The notes below the pieces were generated by a model. The model had not been told where the DNA came from. It did not search any database and worked only from the letters and a program-made list of their open reading frames with translations. DNA of 64,000 nucleotides from Cryptomeria japonica (lineage: Eukaryota; Streptophyta; Pinopsida; Cupressales; Cupressaceae), in assembly GCF_030272615.1 (NCBI RefSeq), contig NC_081405.1, positions 569,155,095 to 569,219,094 of the forward strand, given 5' to 3'. The translations under genes and the position numbers were made by a program. Shown in pieces: positions 35,861-46,899 of the stretch (position 1 is the stretch's first letter; every line of letters begins with the position of its first letter).

Positions 35861-36133
35861 ATAAAATTTTGAAATATTAAGAGATCACCTTAGGGAAAAA
35901 CCTAATGGGGGGAACACTTCTTGTGACAAACCGACCCTTCTTTTAGTGAATAAAGTAACACAAAAATATAATCATAAGGGTTTTCTCAAAAAATAGTAAG
36001 TGTTAGAACTTGAACCTAAACCCTTCTCTGACTTGAAACAAAATAGAGGAAACATGGCAATGCGAGACTCAAAATAATTAGTTTTTAGCCAGTTATGGAA
36101 ACAAGAAAATCCATATTTAAAATAGTGATAACA
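35861..36133 (-). other. X-1 right end
   Basis: This is a 273-bp AT-rich stretch between the array and the TG/CA end. On the minus strand it starts TGTTATCACTATTTTAAA. It contains no gene and no visible copy of the left end of X-1. Confidence 0.5.
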
Positions 36134-36138
36134 AGTAG
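36134..36138. other. Target-site duplication of X-1, right copy (AGTAG)
   Basis: It differs from GGTAG at 23102-23106 by one base. Gypsy-A gag resumes after it. Confidence 0.7.
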
Positions 36139-36374
36139 TTTAGCCCCTTCTTGAGCAAGTCTTAAAAAGTGAGCATCAGCTTTTCTCCTGAGTATTTCAT
36201 CAAAAATTCTATTAAAGAGACGGTTGTATTGTTCCCTTTCTATTGCTGCTAGAGTAGAGTGTCTGGATTTTCGTCATTTATATTTCCTCTAAGGGCTTCT
36301 TGGAACTCATTGACATTTTCCTCCTCTTCGTCTTCAATTTATGGCTGTCTAGATCTTGATTTGGTATGAGCCAT
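36139..36374 (-). pseudogene. Gypsy-A gag, N-terminal part
   Basis: The minus strand starts MAHTKSRSRQP at ATG 36374, followed by acidic residues. After a frame change it continues REQYNRLFNRIFDEILRR and LRLAQEGAKL up to the X-1 junction. This matches the start of Gypsy-B gag (FDRLIEKLLAKKKEKYLLML, AKSGAKLP), so 36139-36374 and 23106 downward are two halves of one gag gene. Stops and a shift are present. Confidence 0.75.
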
Positions 36375-36809
36375 TTTGTTTACAAGTTTTTGTTGAAGTT
36401 TGATGAAAATGATGATGAGTTGGTGATGAAATGAAAGATTGATGTTTGGTGAAGTGCTTTGCATACAGATCCCTAGCACTAAAGGTAGATGCTACCAAAA
36501 TTCTTTCTTGAATTTCTTGTTGTGTTTGATTGACAAAGTTTGATGTGATAAGTTTTAGAGAGATCTGAGATGTTTTATAGACTCAACTACCTAGTAATGA
36601 GAGGATTCACTCATAGACTAGTTTTAACCTGGGTAGAAATTCCTCTTAGGATGAGTTTATCCTAGATGTAGAGACAATCTAAAAGTGATTTGTTTGAGTT
36701 GGATTCAAACAATTTTGAAAATAGAACTTAGGACAAAAACCTCTTTGATGTTTTGAGAGTTGGAATGGAGTGATGATATGTGAATGTGAGAATGGATGAG
36801 ATGTTAACT
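36375..36809 (-). other. Gypsy-A spacer between upstream ORF and gag
   Basis: This is about 435 bp with no conserved frame, AT-rich and lacking recognisable motifs. It corresponds to the short interval 51507-51614 in Gypsy-B but is longer. Confidence 0.4.
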
Positions 36810-37193
36810 TCAATAGAAACTTTGTGTTACAAAAGGAACAAACTCTTCTTCTTCTTGTTCAAGAGTTGGTGGTTCTTCCCTAGCTATGTTATATGTGATG
36901 CAAATGTCTAGAAAGAAGTCAGGGTTGATCTTGCCTCCTTTATTTTTGTGATAACTTAAAGCTCTATATTGCATAAAAGCTTTGCGGTTCAATGACTCTT
37001 GATCAAATTCATTTGATTTCCCTTGAAGATAGAGATGCATGTGATGTAGAAAAGCTCTATTAGAGACAAAGATTTGTCTATTAAGATAGAAGAATTTCCT
37101 CCTTTTGATTAAAGCCTTTGAGCTTAATGGTCTTTTCCTCAAGTTGATGTGTTGATGAAGATTCTTCTTTCTCAAGATGTGAATAATGGTCAT
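36810..37193 (-). CDS. Gypsy-A extra ORF upstream of gag (127 aa, unknown function)
   Basis: This is an open minus-strand frame of 127 codons. It is basic at the start (LRKKNLHQHINLRKRPLSS), then FFYLNRQIFVSNRAFLHHMH and FDQESLNRKAFMQYRALS, with an acidic Glu run near the end. Gypsy-B has a related frame at the same place (51615-51824) with FLYINRKILKHRTFLHHFH and FDGEILQRRAF, so the ORF is conserved between diverged elements. Ogre and related Tat elements are known to carry an additional ORF of unknown function 5' of gag. No domain is recognised. The ATG is the first in frame; a longer ancestral form is possible. Confidence 0.6.
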   Translation of the reverse strand: MTIIHILRKKNLHQHINLRKRPLSSKALIKRRKFFYLNRQIFVSNRAFLHHMHLYLQGKSNEFDQESLNRKAFMQYRALSYHKNKGGKINPDFFLDICITYNIAREEPPTLEQEEEEFVPFVTQSFY

Positions 37194-38864
37194 ATAGTTG
37201 ATACTCTCGTTGTTTCTATTTGTTTTTTATCTTTTTTTTTTTTTTGAAAATGTTGGTGTTGGATGAATACTTGTTTTGGAATTGGATTTTCTGATTTTTC
37301 TTTGACAAGAAAAAAAAGCAAGCACAAAAATACAAGAATGTTATCTTAAAAGGCACAAATAGGTGTGGGTCTAGATCAACCCAATCCTTTGAACTTTTTA
37401 TGACCCTTTCCTTCAAATGTATTTTAGGTGTTTTTTTCAAAGCTTGAAGTCGGCTCAATTTGCACTTGGTCTTTGACTAAAACAAAAACACTTCAAACAC
37501 TCTTTATCCCTAAGGTCAAATGGCCAGTTGCAATAATTTCAACCCACATCTTGATATTTCTTCGACTTTGGTACTACATACCTTATAAATCCTATCATGG
37601 CAGATAAGGATGTGATATACTAAGTCTTGTGCGAGCATAAAAAATATATGATCCCTATGATGGGGGAGTCACCACTTTCATCAAGCCACAAGTGACTTTT
37701 CCATAAGCTATGTTTCTACTCAAGGAAATATGTATGGTGAGTATCTTGGGAGCAAAACCATCTATGCTCTTGCATTGAATTTATCACAAATATCCTCAAT
37801 CAATAGAACAGGTGGGCTACTACATAAAGGTGTTTAGTAATTTTCGATGTCTTTGGACATAAGTTCATTCTGTAGTGACTCACTTAAGAGCCTTGTAACT
37901 TGTGGTGGGGCCCATTTGTCCTTTTGGCAATTTACACTGTAGGAACAACTATACCCAAGGCTACAGCTTTCACTCTCACTTGATTTCTATAGCGGCTCGC
38001 AGGATTTACTGCGCGAGGTCATTCCCAAGAGTGATGTGTCTCTTGGTAGGCCTCTCTTAAAAAGATAAAACTTGAGTGTTACTAACACTTTTCTCTTGCA
38101 CCTAGGACCACGAAAGCCAAGGGAGAGGATAGTGTGTATTAGAAGTAGGACCACTCGACCAACTCTTTTTGCACAAGTGTGCCAAGCACAAAATACACTT
38201 GTTCTTTTTAACTTGTCATTGCAATGATGTTCTATCTATTTGGAGGTGTTGCTCCAACAATCATGACATTCTTTTTAACTTCAAAGGCAAAATGTTTAAG
38301 TAACTAGGAATTGAAAATCCTGGTCAACTGAATTTGAAACACGTATACATGAAATAAATCGTTTTGCAAAATTTGAAACAAGTTGATTGTTCTTTTTACT
38401 TGCACAAAAATTGAAGTGTGGATTGTGATTTTTAAGTTTGATGCAAGAAATAAAAATTGTCTTGTTAATTGTAAGCACCAAATTCAAATTGTCCCTAACT
38501 TGCAAAAAATAAATTTTGTTTGGTTTGGAGTTTTGTGGTTCTTTTTATCTTGACAAATGAGGTTCTTTTTTTTACAAGCCCAAACAAAATGTGTGATTCT
38601 TTTTAAGAGCCCAAAATGGAAGTGAAGTGTATTTTAACCAAGAAAAGAAAGTGAATTCATTTTATCCTAACTTTAAAGACAAAGTTAGCAACATAAATAA
38701 ATTTACTTCTTAAGCTTAATTTCTGAAATCCTAAAAAAACCGGGTTAGTCTAAACCTGCACAAAAGATAACAAGTTAGTAAAATTTGCATGTTTGGTTAG
38801 CTTTTACAAGCCTAATATTTTTGGTTTTTCGGTTACAAGGAAATTTTTTACAACGTTTTGTTAC
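37194..38864 (-). other. Gypsy-A 5' leader
   Basis: This non-coding leader lies between the AGCGCT cluster and the upstream ORF. It contains a T-run near 37225 and several repeats of GTTCTTTTTAACTTG-like sequence (about 38200, 38270, 38390, 38540, 38562 and 38597). The ORFs at 37216-37458 and 38296-38505 are low-complexity and have no match in Gypsy-B. Confidence 0.45.
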
Positions 38865-39105
38865 AATAGCACTACTCTATGTGAAAACAGAAGCGCTACT
38901 TAACACAAACGCACTACAATATAGACAAAAGCGTTAAAATAAAAGATTTTTACAATAATACAAAAGTGCTAATACAGAAGCAAAAGCGTTAATATACTAT
39001 CAATAGCGCTAAATTTGAGACAATAACACTATTGTAAAGACAATAGCACTAAAATACCAAATTACAATAGCGCTAAAGCGAGAACAAAAGCGCCAAAGCG
39101 CGACC
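38865..39105. repeat. Cluster of AGCGCTA-type short repeats
   Basis: About ten copies of a 7-8 bp core occur here (AGCGCTAA, AGCGTTAA, AGTGCTAA, AGCACTAA), spaced roughly 15-30 bp and usually preceded by CAAAA or CAAT. The core AGCGCT is palindromic. The cluster lies about 85 bp inside the 5' LTR of Gypsy-A, between the primer-binding site and the leader. Confidence 0.6.
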
Positions 39106-39170
39106 TGCGTGTCAAGCTAAATTGTCAAAAAATTAATTTTGTAAACAAAAAAATGTTGTTGGGTGTTCGG

Positions 39171-39190
39171 TTCACGTCAGGTTCACCAAA
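39171..39190 (-). promoter_or_regulatory. Putative primer-binding site of Gypsy-A
   Basis: The minus strand reads TTTGGTGAACCTGACGTGAA three bases inside the presumed LTR end (...GCAGAGCA). Placement fits a primer-binding site; I cannot name the tRNA with confidence. Confidence 0.4.
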
Positions 39191-39193
39191 TGA

Positions 39194-40607
39194 TGCTCTG
39201 CAAAATGGACAAGTGTTAGACTAAAGCCTGTGGTTCTATAACACACAAAAAAAACAAGAAACAAGGATCAAAGTTAGTGTTATTCAACCAAAAACTAATC
39301 TAAGCAGGCATATCAAAAGAGACACTAAAAACATGCTAAAGTATTTAACTATGGAAGTAAATACAACAAGGCATCTCCAAATGCCTTTTAACATGCTCTT
39401 AGCTCCTTCTTCTTTGTTCCTCTCCTCTCCAAGTTCCAAATTAGTGTAGCTCTCAATAGCTTTTTGCACTATGGATGCTTATGGAGGTTCAAGATTTGTA
39501 GATGATTATTCTAAATGGTATGCAAGTATGAATAAGCTAGAAATGAGATTATTATCTAATCTAGTGTTGATTTTAATCCAAAAGATTGAATATGAGTAAG
39601 ATATGCTAAATTCTCTCTAAAATTCTCTATAACTTAGATGCATACAAGTTTTTAGGATGTGGATTATGAAGAAATAAGCTCTATTTATTGGAATGGAGAA
39701 ATGGATGGTTGAGATTGAGTAATCTCAACAAGGGTCAAGATTGAATGATATTCAATCCATGTGATGGCTTTCAACCCAATCCCAGGATGACAAGTGTCAA
39801 TATGAGATAGGTTGAGAGGAGAGGGAATAAGCATTAAATGCTTGACATGACCTGAGAGTTAAGGTCAAGGTTGGGTTGAGTGAATAAATTCTTTATTCAA
39901 AGAATAAAGCTTTTATACAATGGATAAACTCTTGTGCAAAGGTAAAAGAGATAACTATGGTCAAAGCAATAAATGCTTGAGGAGACAGATGAGTCACATG
40001 AGGGTTGAGTTAGGGGTTAACCATAAATGGTCTTGTGAGAGCCATAAGTGGTTTGGAAGACTTTAGATGTTAAATTGTTGAACACACAAAGCATTAGTTG
40101 CTTTTCAAAGACTTTGGAGTCTTTGAGAAGTGACTCCAAGTTGCTTAGGAATGTGACAATAATTAGGGGATGGATTAGGCTAATTAGGAAGGGTTTAGAA
40201 GAATCTAGAAGGGGGTTTAGGAGTGCAAGTGGATTTGGTGGGTGAGGGAAAATAGGATTTTAATTAAAATAAAATTAATTTATTTCAACTTGTGGTTGCA
40301 ACTTGCATTTGTAGGAAAATGCAAGTTGGGGGGGGGGGGGGGGTTATTTCAAATAAACATTTTATTTAATTTATTTAAAAGAGGAAAGAGGATTAAATTG
40401 AATAAATAGTATTTATTCAATTAATTGATTGTGAATTTGGTTAAATGAATTAATTAAAATAAATTGAATAATTTATTTAATTAATAGGAGAATGTTTGAA
40501 GATGAATTAATTAAATATTAATTTAATTAACTGATGGCTAGTGTATTTTTAATCAAATAAATAGAAAATATTCATTTAATTAAACCGGATAGATTTATGT
40601 GACTACA
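39194..40607 (-). repeat. Gypsy-A 5' LTR
   Basis: It is about 1414 bp. The right end is firm: the minus strand starts TGTAGTCACATAAAT exactly where Gypsy-B pol is interrupted. The left end (TGCTCTGC on plus) is chosen from the neighbouring primer-binding-like site. The outer 400 bp is very AT-rich (AATTAATTAAAT runs) like the outer part of the Gypsy-B LTR. The 16-G run is inside it. No partner LTR is in the window. Confidence 0.65.
40328..40343. repeat. Run of 16 G
   Basis: An uninterrupted G16 lies in the AT-rich outer part of the Gypsy-A LTR. It could form a G-quadruplex or be a slippage product; assembly error in its length is possible. Confidence 0.8.
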
Positions 40608-42700
40608 AGAACTTTCTCATATTCTTCTTGTTCAAGACATCTCAATAAAGTGCTATCTAGACCTCGACTATATAAGGTATCAACAATAATAGTATAAAGA
40701 GATAATTGATGGATAAAATTCCTTCGTTGATTGCGGGATAGGTCAGGAAGAATGATATTCTCTTTAAGTACCTATAAGTGTGACCATATAAAGATTGACT
40801 AGTTCCTGATAAATGGCAAGTCATGTAGGTAAGCTGGGATTGAATGGTAGGGGTTAAGATATCTTCCACTAGGAATTCGTAATGTTGTTGATTCTCCTGA
40901 TTCTGCAAGAGAGATGCTATTGTAGCCATTTCATCTACTTCTTTATTCTCATTTCTTGATATCTGAGTAAATGATAATTCTTCAAAGTGTTGTTTAAATT
41001 ATTCTACCAACTATTTGTAGGGCATGAGATTATCATCCTTGGTTTGGTAATCATCATTTATTTGATTGATGATAAGTTGTGAATCACCATAGACATGTAA
41101 TTCTTTGATATTCCATTCAATAGCCATTTTGAGACCAATAGTCAATGCTTCATATTCTATGGTATTGTTTGTGCATGGAAACCATAGTCTATATGATTTT
41201 GGAATTGTGTGTCCCTAAGGTGTGATGAACAAAATTCATATGCCTGATCCATATTGTGTGTCAGAATCATCAAAGTACAACTCCCAAAATTTTGTACTTA
41301 TTGTTAGAATATCTGCATTAGGAAATTCAATGTGCATTGGTAGGTCATCTTGTAAAGGTGATTTAGCTAATTGATTAGCAATGACTTGGCCTTTGATAGA
41401 TTTTCTATCAACATATTCTATGTCAAACTCACTTAGTATCATAACCCACTTTGCCAATCTGCCTGTCAAAGTTGACTTGCTCAGCAAATACTTGAGTAGA
41501 TCTGTTTTTGTTATCAATTTCACAAAATGAGTCAGCATATAATGTCTCAGCTTCTGAGTTGCAAATACAATTGCTAGACATGTCTTCTCTATTGATGTAA
41601 AATTTAGTTCATAGCCGACAAGTGTTCTACTGATGTAATATATTGCTCTTTCTTTGCCTTCTTCATCATGATGTGCTAGGAGAGCTCCTAATGGTACATT
41701 TTTCACAGAGATATAAAGTAGCAATGATTTTCCATTGATGGGTGATACAAGTACTGGAGGATTCATGAGATACTATTTCATTTGTAAAAAAGCCTCTTCA
41801 CATTTATGATCCCATTTGAATCAAACATTTTTGTGTAAAAGATGAGTAAATGGATGACATCTATCTACCAATTGAGAGACAAATCTTTTGATTGATTGCA
41901 ATCTTCCTTGTAAAGAATGCAATTGACCTATGTTCTTAGGTGACTCCATTTCCATGATGGCTTTAAATTTTTATGGGTCTACTTCAATTCCACGAGCCGA
42001 TATAATGTACCCAAGGAATTTCCAGAGGTTACTCCAAGTGCACATTTCTTTGGGTTTAATCTTAACTGGTATCTTTCAAGTCTATCAAAGATTTTTCTCA
42101 AGATGTTCAAATGTTCTTGTCTTGTATAAGATTTTGTAAGTATATCATCTACATAATCTTCCATGAATGTATGCATCATGTTATGAAAAATTGTAGTCAT
42201 AACTCTTTGATAAGTTGCTCCTGCATTTTTAAGCCCAAATGACATAACATTCCAGTAGTAAGTTTCCCATGCATTGGTAAATGATATCTTTTCTTGATCT
42301 TTAGGGGCAATTCTTATCTGATTATATCCTAAGAATCCATCCATTAATGAAAAACTCTCATCTCCTACTGATAAGTCCATAATTATATCAATATTGGGTA
42401 GTGGAAAATCATCTTTGGGACATGCCTTGTTTAAATCTCTGAAATCAGTGCAGACTCTTATTCTCTTATCTGGTTTTAACACTGGCACAATGCTTGAAAC
42501 CCATTCTGGATAGGTGACAGGTCTTATGAAACCCACATCTAATAGCTTCTTTAGATCAGTTTTTACAAGGAGAGTGATGTGTGGATGCATCTTTCTTAGT
42601 TTTTGTTTGACTGGTTTTGCTCGTAGATCTACATTGAGATGATGCATGATAAGATTTGGATTAAGTCCTAGCATGTCTGCATATGACCAAGAAAATTTTA
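40608..42700 (-). pseudogene. Gypsy-B pol: RT, RNase H and start of second RNase H/integrase
   Basis: On the minus strand RT (41979-42674) has KPVKQKLRKMHPH, CTDFRDLNKACPKDDFPLPN, FGLKNAGATYQRVM and an intact YVDDILTKS. RNase H follows (41236-41766: ISVKNVPLGALLAHHDEEGK, YYISRTLVGYELNFTSIE, FDIEYVDRKSIKGQ). A second RNase H is degenerate (40980-41240). The last part (40608-40930) reaches LYSRGLDSTLLRCLEQEEYE, then stops at the Gypsy-A junction. The integrase core is therefore missing from the window and should lie beyond Gypsy-A on the left. Several stops are present. Confidence 0.88.
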
Positions 42701-44297
42701 TCTATCTTTGTTTGAAGAATTCTATGTATTCTTCCCTCTCTTTATCTGATAATGAGGCAGCAGAATGAAGTATCTTGGGATCTTGTGGTGTGCCAATGTT
42801 TATTGCTTTTGTTGGTTCTATTAGAATAGAAGATCTCTCCTGAAAATATGTAGAGAGGATGTCAAATTTTCCATCTTCTGGCACCTCAAAGAGGTTTTCA
42901 CCATTAGATACATCCTTTATTTTACCTTTTGATTGATCTAGTGTTGCCATAAAATGGTTTTCAGCACCAAGTCTTTTTCCTTGCTTGATTTCATTTTTGT
43001 GACTAGAAAGTTTGGCATTCTCCTGAGTACAAGAAGCATTACTTTATTCTGTGATGGAAGATATCTTAGGTGCTATGGGTTCGACAACATTAAGATACAC
43101 TTAAGTCATGGTCATTGGAAAAGACATCCAATTCAGGGTTTTCCAGGTTATCCCAATCAATTAGATTTGGATGAAGAAGGGGTAAGTCATAATCATCGTC
43201 ATTGTTATGTGTTTCAAGATTCATGACATAATAGTCATAATTCAGTGTAGGGTAGGTGATGTCATAGATCGAATGATCTTGAGGGTTGTCTCTCCCAAGT
43301 ATTCTCCAATTAGTTCTACCAAAATCCATATTAGTATTTTGTGGTTCACATTCAAGTGACTCTTCATCTGACATTTATTCCTCAAACGAATGGATTATAT
43401 TAACACTCACATCTTTAGTACTACAGGTTCCTTCTTGAATAAATTCATTTGTGTTTTGAAGTTGACATACTTGTGTACATGATATGGAGGATTCTTCTGC
43501 TAACTTTTGTCTTCTTTTGAACTTGGCTTCTTCTGGACTAATATTCAATCCTACTTGACTATCTCTAAGTTCTTCTATTGTGCTACCATACCTTGGTACA
43601 TCTTGCTCCTTACTTGATAGAAATCTGATATTTCTTGATGTTTGATCCATATCTGTTTGTACTTCTTGTGGCATTACTTCTTGGCCTTTTCCATTCTTTG
43701 TCCTTTGTTGTCTTGTATATGCCTCATTTCTCTAGATTCAAAGTTCTTGTTGTCTTCTTTCTAACTCTACCTTCTGTTTTGTAATAGACAAGTCTCCCTT
43801 TGTGATAACTACTTTCTCTTCATTTTTTTCTTCACTTGATATACTAGATGAGACATCTAGACCCCATTCATATTCATTTAAATATGTCTCTGAACTATTG
43901 TCTAAGACTACACCACTATAACATACATGAATGTTGTATGGTACAAAAAGTTCCCTGATTTCTGCCATCTTTGCTTTTACTATTTCTGGAATATCTTGTT
44001 CAGATTTTGCATTTGCTTGCATTCCTTGAACTTGTTTACAAGATTCTTCTTTTTCCTTTATTGCAAGTTTTTCTGGTTCTTCTTGTTTCTAGTTATTGGC
44101 TACTATTTATGTTTCTTGATGTATCTTTTCTTACCATTGTTCTTCTTTAGAGACTGATTTCTTTCTCCACTTTGGCTTTTGATAATTATGGTGCTTTTGA
44201 TATTAGGTTTTGAATATCCAAGTCTTGATTTATCTTCTTTAGATTGCAAGTGAGGACAAATAGGCTCAGAAATACCTTGATGTCACTTACCAATTGG
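42701..44297 (-). pseudogene. Gypsy-B protease-RT linker
   Basis: Minus-strand fragments at 42702-42950, 43090-43374, 43375-43674 and 43738-44022 belong to one poorly conserved acidic, Ser/Glu/Asn-rich linker, equivalent to 12621-14300 of Gypsy-A. It begins with the end of a G-patch-like motif (KLGYEGK at about 44300, then HQGISEPI in another frame). Gln/Glu/Lys-rich coiled-coil-like sequence (around 43740-44130) lies downstream. No catalytic motif is expected here. Confidence 0.6.
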
Positions 44298-45340
44298 TCA
44301 TTTTCCTTCATATCCCAGTTTTTGAATAATCTTATAACCATTTCCATATTGCTTTATGGGAATATTGACTTCTATAGTTGTTGCTATAGTTTCATTTTCA
44401 TCTTTGTACAACCAAGAAAGAATGTCCTTTTCTTCAGTTTCTTCTGCAAGTGTTCCGGCTCTAACAAATGCTCCATTAAATATTTCTTTTGATTTTTGTG
44501 AGATCCGTGGTTGGATATTTGTAGGATTTCCATATGATTTAGGTGAAAGTGGAAAATCATGCAAAGAATATTTTCCCATTCCTTCATCATTTAATTTGTG
44601 CTTTTTCTCAAAGGTTTCCCATAACTTTTCCTGAATTTCCTTGGTAGGATATACTGATTCTCTGTTATGTGGAACTCTTGTATATTGTGTTGGCTTTAGA
44701 TTATTGCAATATTGGATAGAATCTGCAATTATAGTGACCTCTTGTCCCTCATGAGGAAATTTGACACATTGGTGATATGTAGAAGGAACTGCTAGCATCT
44801 TGTGAATCTGTGGCCTTCCCAAAAGAATGTTATAGGAGAGATTCAAATCTAAAACCTGACATAATGTATTCCTTTCTACAGGTCCTATTTTGATTGGTAA
44901 CACCATAGTTCCTTTGGAAGAACCTTCTTCTTCATCATAAGCCTTAATGGTTATTTTCTTCTTTGGATCTAGTACATTTTCTGAATATCCTAAAGCCTTT
45001 ATTAAACTTAATGCACAAATGTTTAAGCCAGCTCTACCATCTATGAGTACACATTTGACACAAGTTTTATTAATGGTAACTTCAACATGTAAGGGAGCAT
45101 TGTGAGGATGTCTCAAGGATGCATCATCATTTTTAGAAAAAGATAAGCAATGAGGAGCTATAAGATGTCCCACCATGTTTTGGAACTGATTTACATCCAA
45201 GTCTTTTGAAACTATTGTTTTTGTTAGAGATTTTTCTAGAATTTCCTTATGCAGAGGTGAAACTTTGAGAAGTTTCAAAATTGATATTTGAGCAAGAAAT
45301 CTTTGCAATCACTCCACTAAATTATATTTTCATGAAGTGG
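44298..45340 (-). pseudogene. Gypsy-B protease and start of linker
   Basis: An open stretch of 336 codons (44298-45308) carries the aspartic protease. The active-site loop reads LIDGRAGLNICAL, where Tat-lineage proteases usually have LIDNGSALN-like sequence, so the residues after Asp are altered. ITIKAYDEEEGSSKG, the flap-like VLPIKIGP and LLGRPQIHKM, VPSTYHQCVKFPH follow. The tail ends in the first half of the G-patch-like motif (YKIIQKLGYEGK). Surrounding stops make the polyprotein inactive. Confidence 0.85.
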
Positions 45341-46161
45341 AGGTTGATTCACTTGTTATACCCATAAATGTGACATTTTCTTTGCTTCACATAATGACAT
45401 TGATTGGTTCTGAAGGTGGGTTATCCTTAACAATGATGACATTTACCACATCATCGTATGTATAAGTGTAATTCACTTCAGCTTTTTCTTTGTCATCTTT
45501 TGATTTGGATTGTTCACCTTTTTCATAGTTTGGAAGCGAAGTTTTAAAGGCTAGGTGTGATTCATTTATCTTATGGCTATCCATTGTGATAGTTCCATTA
45601 TGATTAGATCTTGGATAAGATGTTTCAATCTCTGACAATCATTAGTTTGGTGTTGTTTACTTTGATGAAAATTGCAAAAATGATTATCATTCCACCAATT
45701 TGGTTTGATTTGTGGTTCATAACTTCTTACTTCTGGTAAAGTAATTAGTTTTTTTGCAATGAGAGTTTTCAAAGCTGATTCCAAGGATTCTCCAATGTTT
45801 GTGAATTTCCTGCGAGGATTGGAGAAGAAAGACTTGGATTTATTGTTTTCTTGATTGTTATTGCTTGGGATTTGACTTGATAGATTAAAGATGGGTTGTT
45901 GTTTCATAGCATTATTATTGTCATTTCTTCCATTGGTAACAATCCTATTCTTCGACCAAAACTTGGGTTTGTCATTGTTGTTGTTGAGATTTTTTTTGTT
46001 GTAAGAATTATTGGAAAGTTTTACCTCTCCTTTCTTTACCATTGCATCTTCTATTTTTAGACCATTCTCAATCATCTTAGCGAAAGGACATTTCATTTTT
46101 ATACGATAACTCATTTCATTGATAAGATTATCAATGAATATGTCCATCTTTTCTTGGCCAG
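45341..46161 (-). pseudogene. Gypsy-B gag, C-terminal part with zinc-knuckle variant
   Basis: The minus strand starts at the X-2 junction with VPGQEKMDIFIDNL, then an Asn/Lys-rich stretch and the knuckle CNFHQSKQHQTNDC at 45635-45676, after a Trp-Trp pair. The Gly-His pair of the knuckle is Gln-His here. In Gypsy-A the same site is CDFHQGKGHKTSNC. Gag binds the genomic RNA. A frame change lies at the X-2 junction. Confidence 0.82.
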
Positions 46162-46166
46162 GTACA
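46162..46166. other. Target-site duplication of X-2, left copy (GTACA)
   Basis: GTACA precedes TGTTGGGACT and matches CTACA at 50622-50626 with one mismatch. Confidence 0.55.
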
Positions 46167-46899
46167 TGTTGGGACTCATTAAATTTGAGTCAAGTTTAGA
46201 GGCCCATTTCAAAAATTTTGCTTTGCATGTCAAAAAGGCACCTAAATGAGTTAGTTTGAATGGCCTAGTTAGAGAGGGGGTAAAATCGAGCCAGTTGATT
46301 TTCAAAGGGTAAGGCTTGAGAGACATGTCCTACACCTTTCATTTGGCCTATGAAGTAATGTGCAACTTTTAGAATTCTGTTTGGATAAGTTTGTGAGGTA
46401 CCCATTTCAAGGGGTGAGCTGAAAGTGCATTTTAGGCACAAATGCAGATTTTATTGAGTAGCCTACTTTGAGTGTTTACATCTTTTACCCTGTTGATCGT
46501 CATGAATAAATTCAAAATGGATTCAATTATATGCATAAATATGAGAGATCTTGCAAAATTTCAAGTCTTAATGAATCCATTTGCAGTTTGTGTGTTTTGA
46601 CAAGTCCCTGTTTCAGCACCTAGTCGGAGCCCTATTTCGCATAAGTGTAAAAGTTGCTTCAGTAAGTGTTATGACATAATGTTTTCTCTGGGTTATTATT
46701 GGTATAAATGACAAGCTATGTTTCAAATTTAAATCCTCTTCCAATCTATTCGATCAGTTTTCAAAAGGGTTCATTTAGCCATCGTGTTCAGTGATCCGTA
46801 CTTTTAGTGTTATATTAGTTACTGTAGCCATTTTCATGAGCGCGCCATTTGCACCCAGTCATCCTTTTGGTTGAACTGAGAATCCAAAGATTTAATATG

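Larger units (their letters stand above)
23107..36133 (-). mobile_element. X-1: unclassified element with TG...CA ends, repeat array and one long frame
   Basis: Removing NA-2 and one of its TSD copies leaves 6468 bp. The plus-strand ends are TGTTGTTCTC and GTGATAACA, with a nearly matching 5-bp duplication, and the host gag frame resumes exactly across it. On the minus strand the order is a 260-bp start, a GC-richer degenerate repeat array (35830 to 34564, then 28004 to about 27890), a leader, a frame of about 1150 codons (27556 to 24016) and a 909-bp tail. I see no direct repeat between its ends and no RT, integrase or transposase. It may be a non-autonomous LTR element with very short or diverged LTRs, a very long solo LTR that contains an ORF, or another class. 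Confidence 0.65.
1..40607 (-). mobile_element. Gypsy-A: Tat-like Ty3/gypsy retrotransposon, multiply interrupted, 3' end outside window
   Basis: Read on the minus strand, the order is 5' LTR (about 39194-40607), leader, an extra ORF upstream of gag, gag, protease, G-patch linker, reverse transcriptase, RNase H, a second RNase H, integrase and a long non-coding 3' tail that runs off the left edge. Protease-RT-RNase H-integrase order is the Ty3/gypsy order. A second RNase H, an ORF before gag and a long repeat-rich 3' tail are known from the Tat/Ogre branch. Copia-A, NA-1 and X-1 are inserted in it, each with a target-site duplication, and its frame resumes across each junction. Its right end (TGTAGTC when read inward on the minus strand) lies directly against Gypsy-B pol, so it inserted into Gypsy-B. 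All coding parts are broken. No 3' LTR is seen within 1-2798. Confidence 0.85.

Noticed and set aside
23107-36133. X-1 as a DNA transposon with terminal inverted repeats
   Set aside because: Only the first four to five bases (TGTT) are shared between inverted ends, there is no transposase, and a 5-bp duplication with TG/CA fits LTR-type integration better. Not excluded fully.
36134-40607. A separate third minus-strand gypsy element at the right of X-1
   Set aside because: Its gag frame ends exactly where the Gypsy-A gag begins on the other side of X-1, with matching flanks, so it is the 5' part of Gypsy-A.
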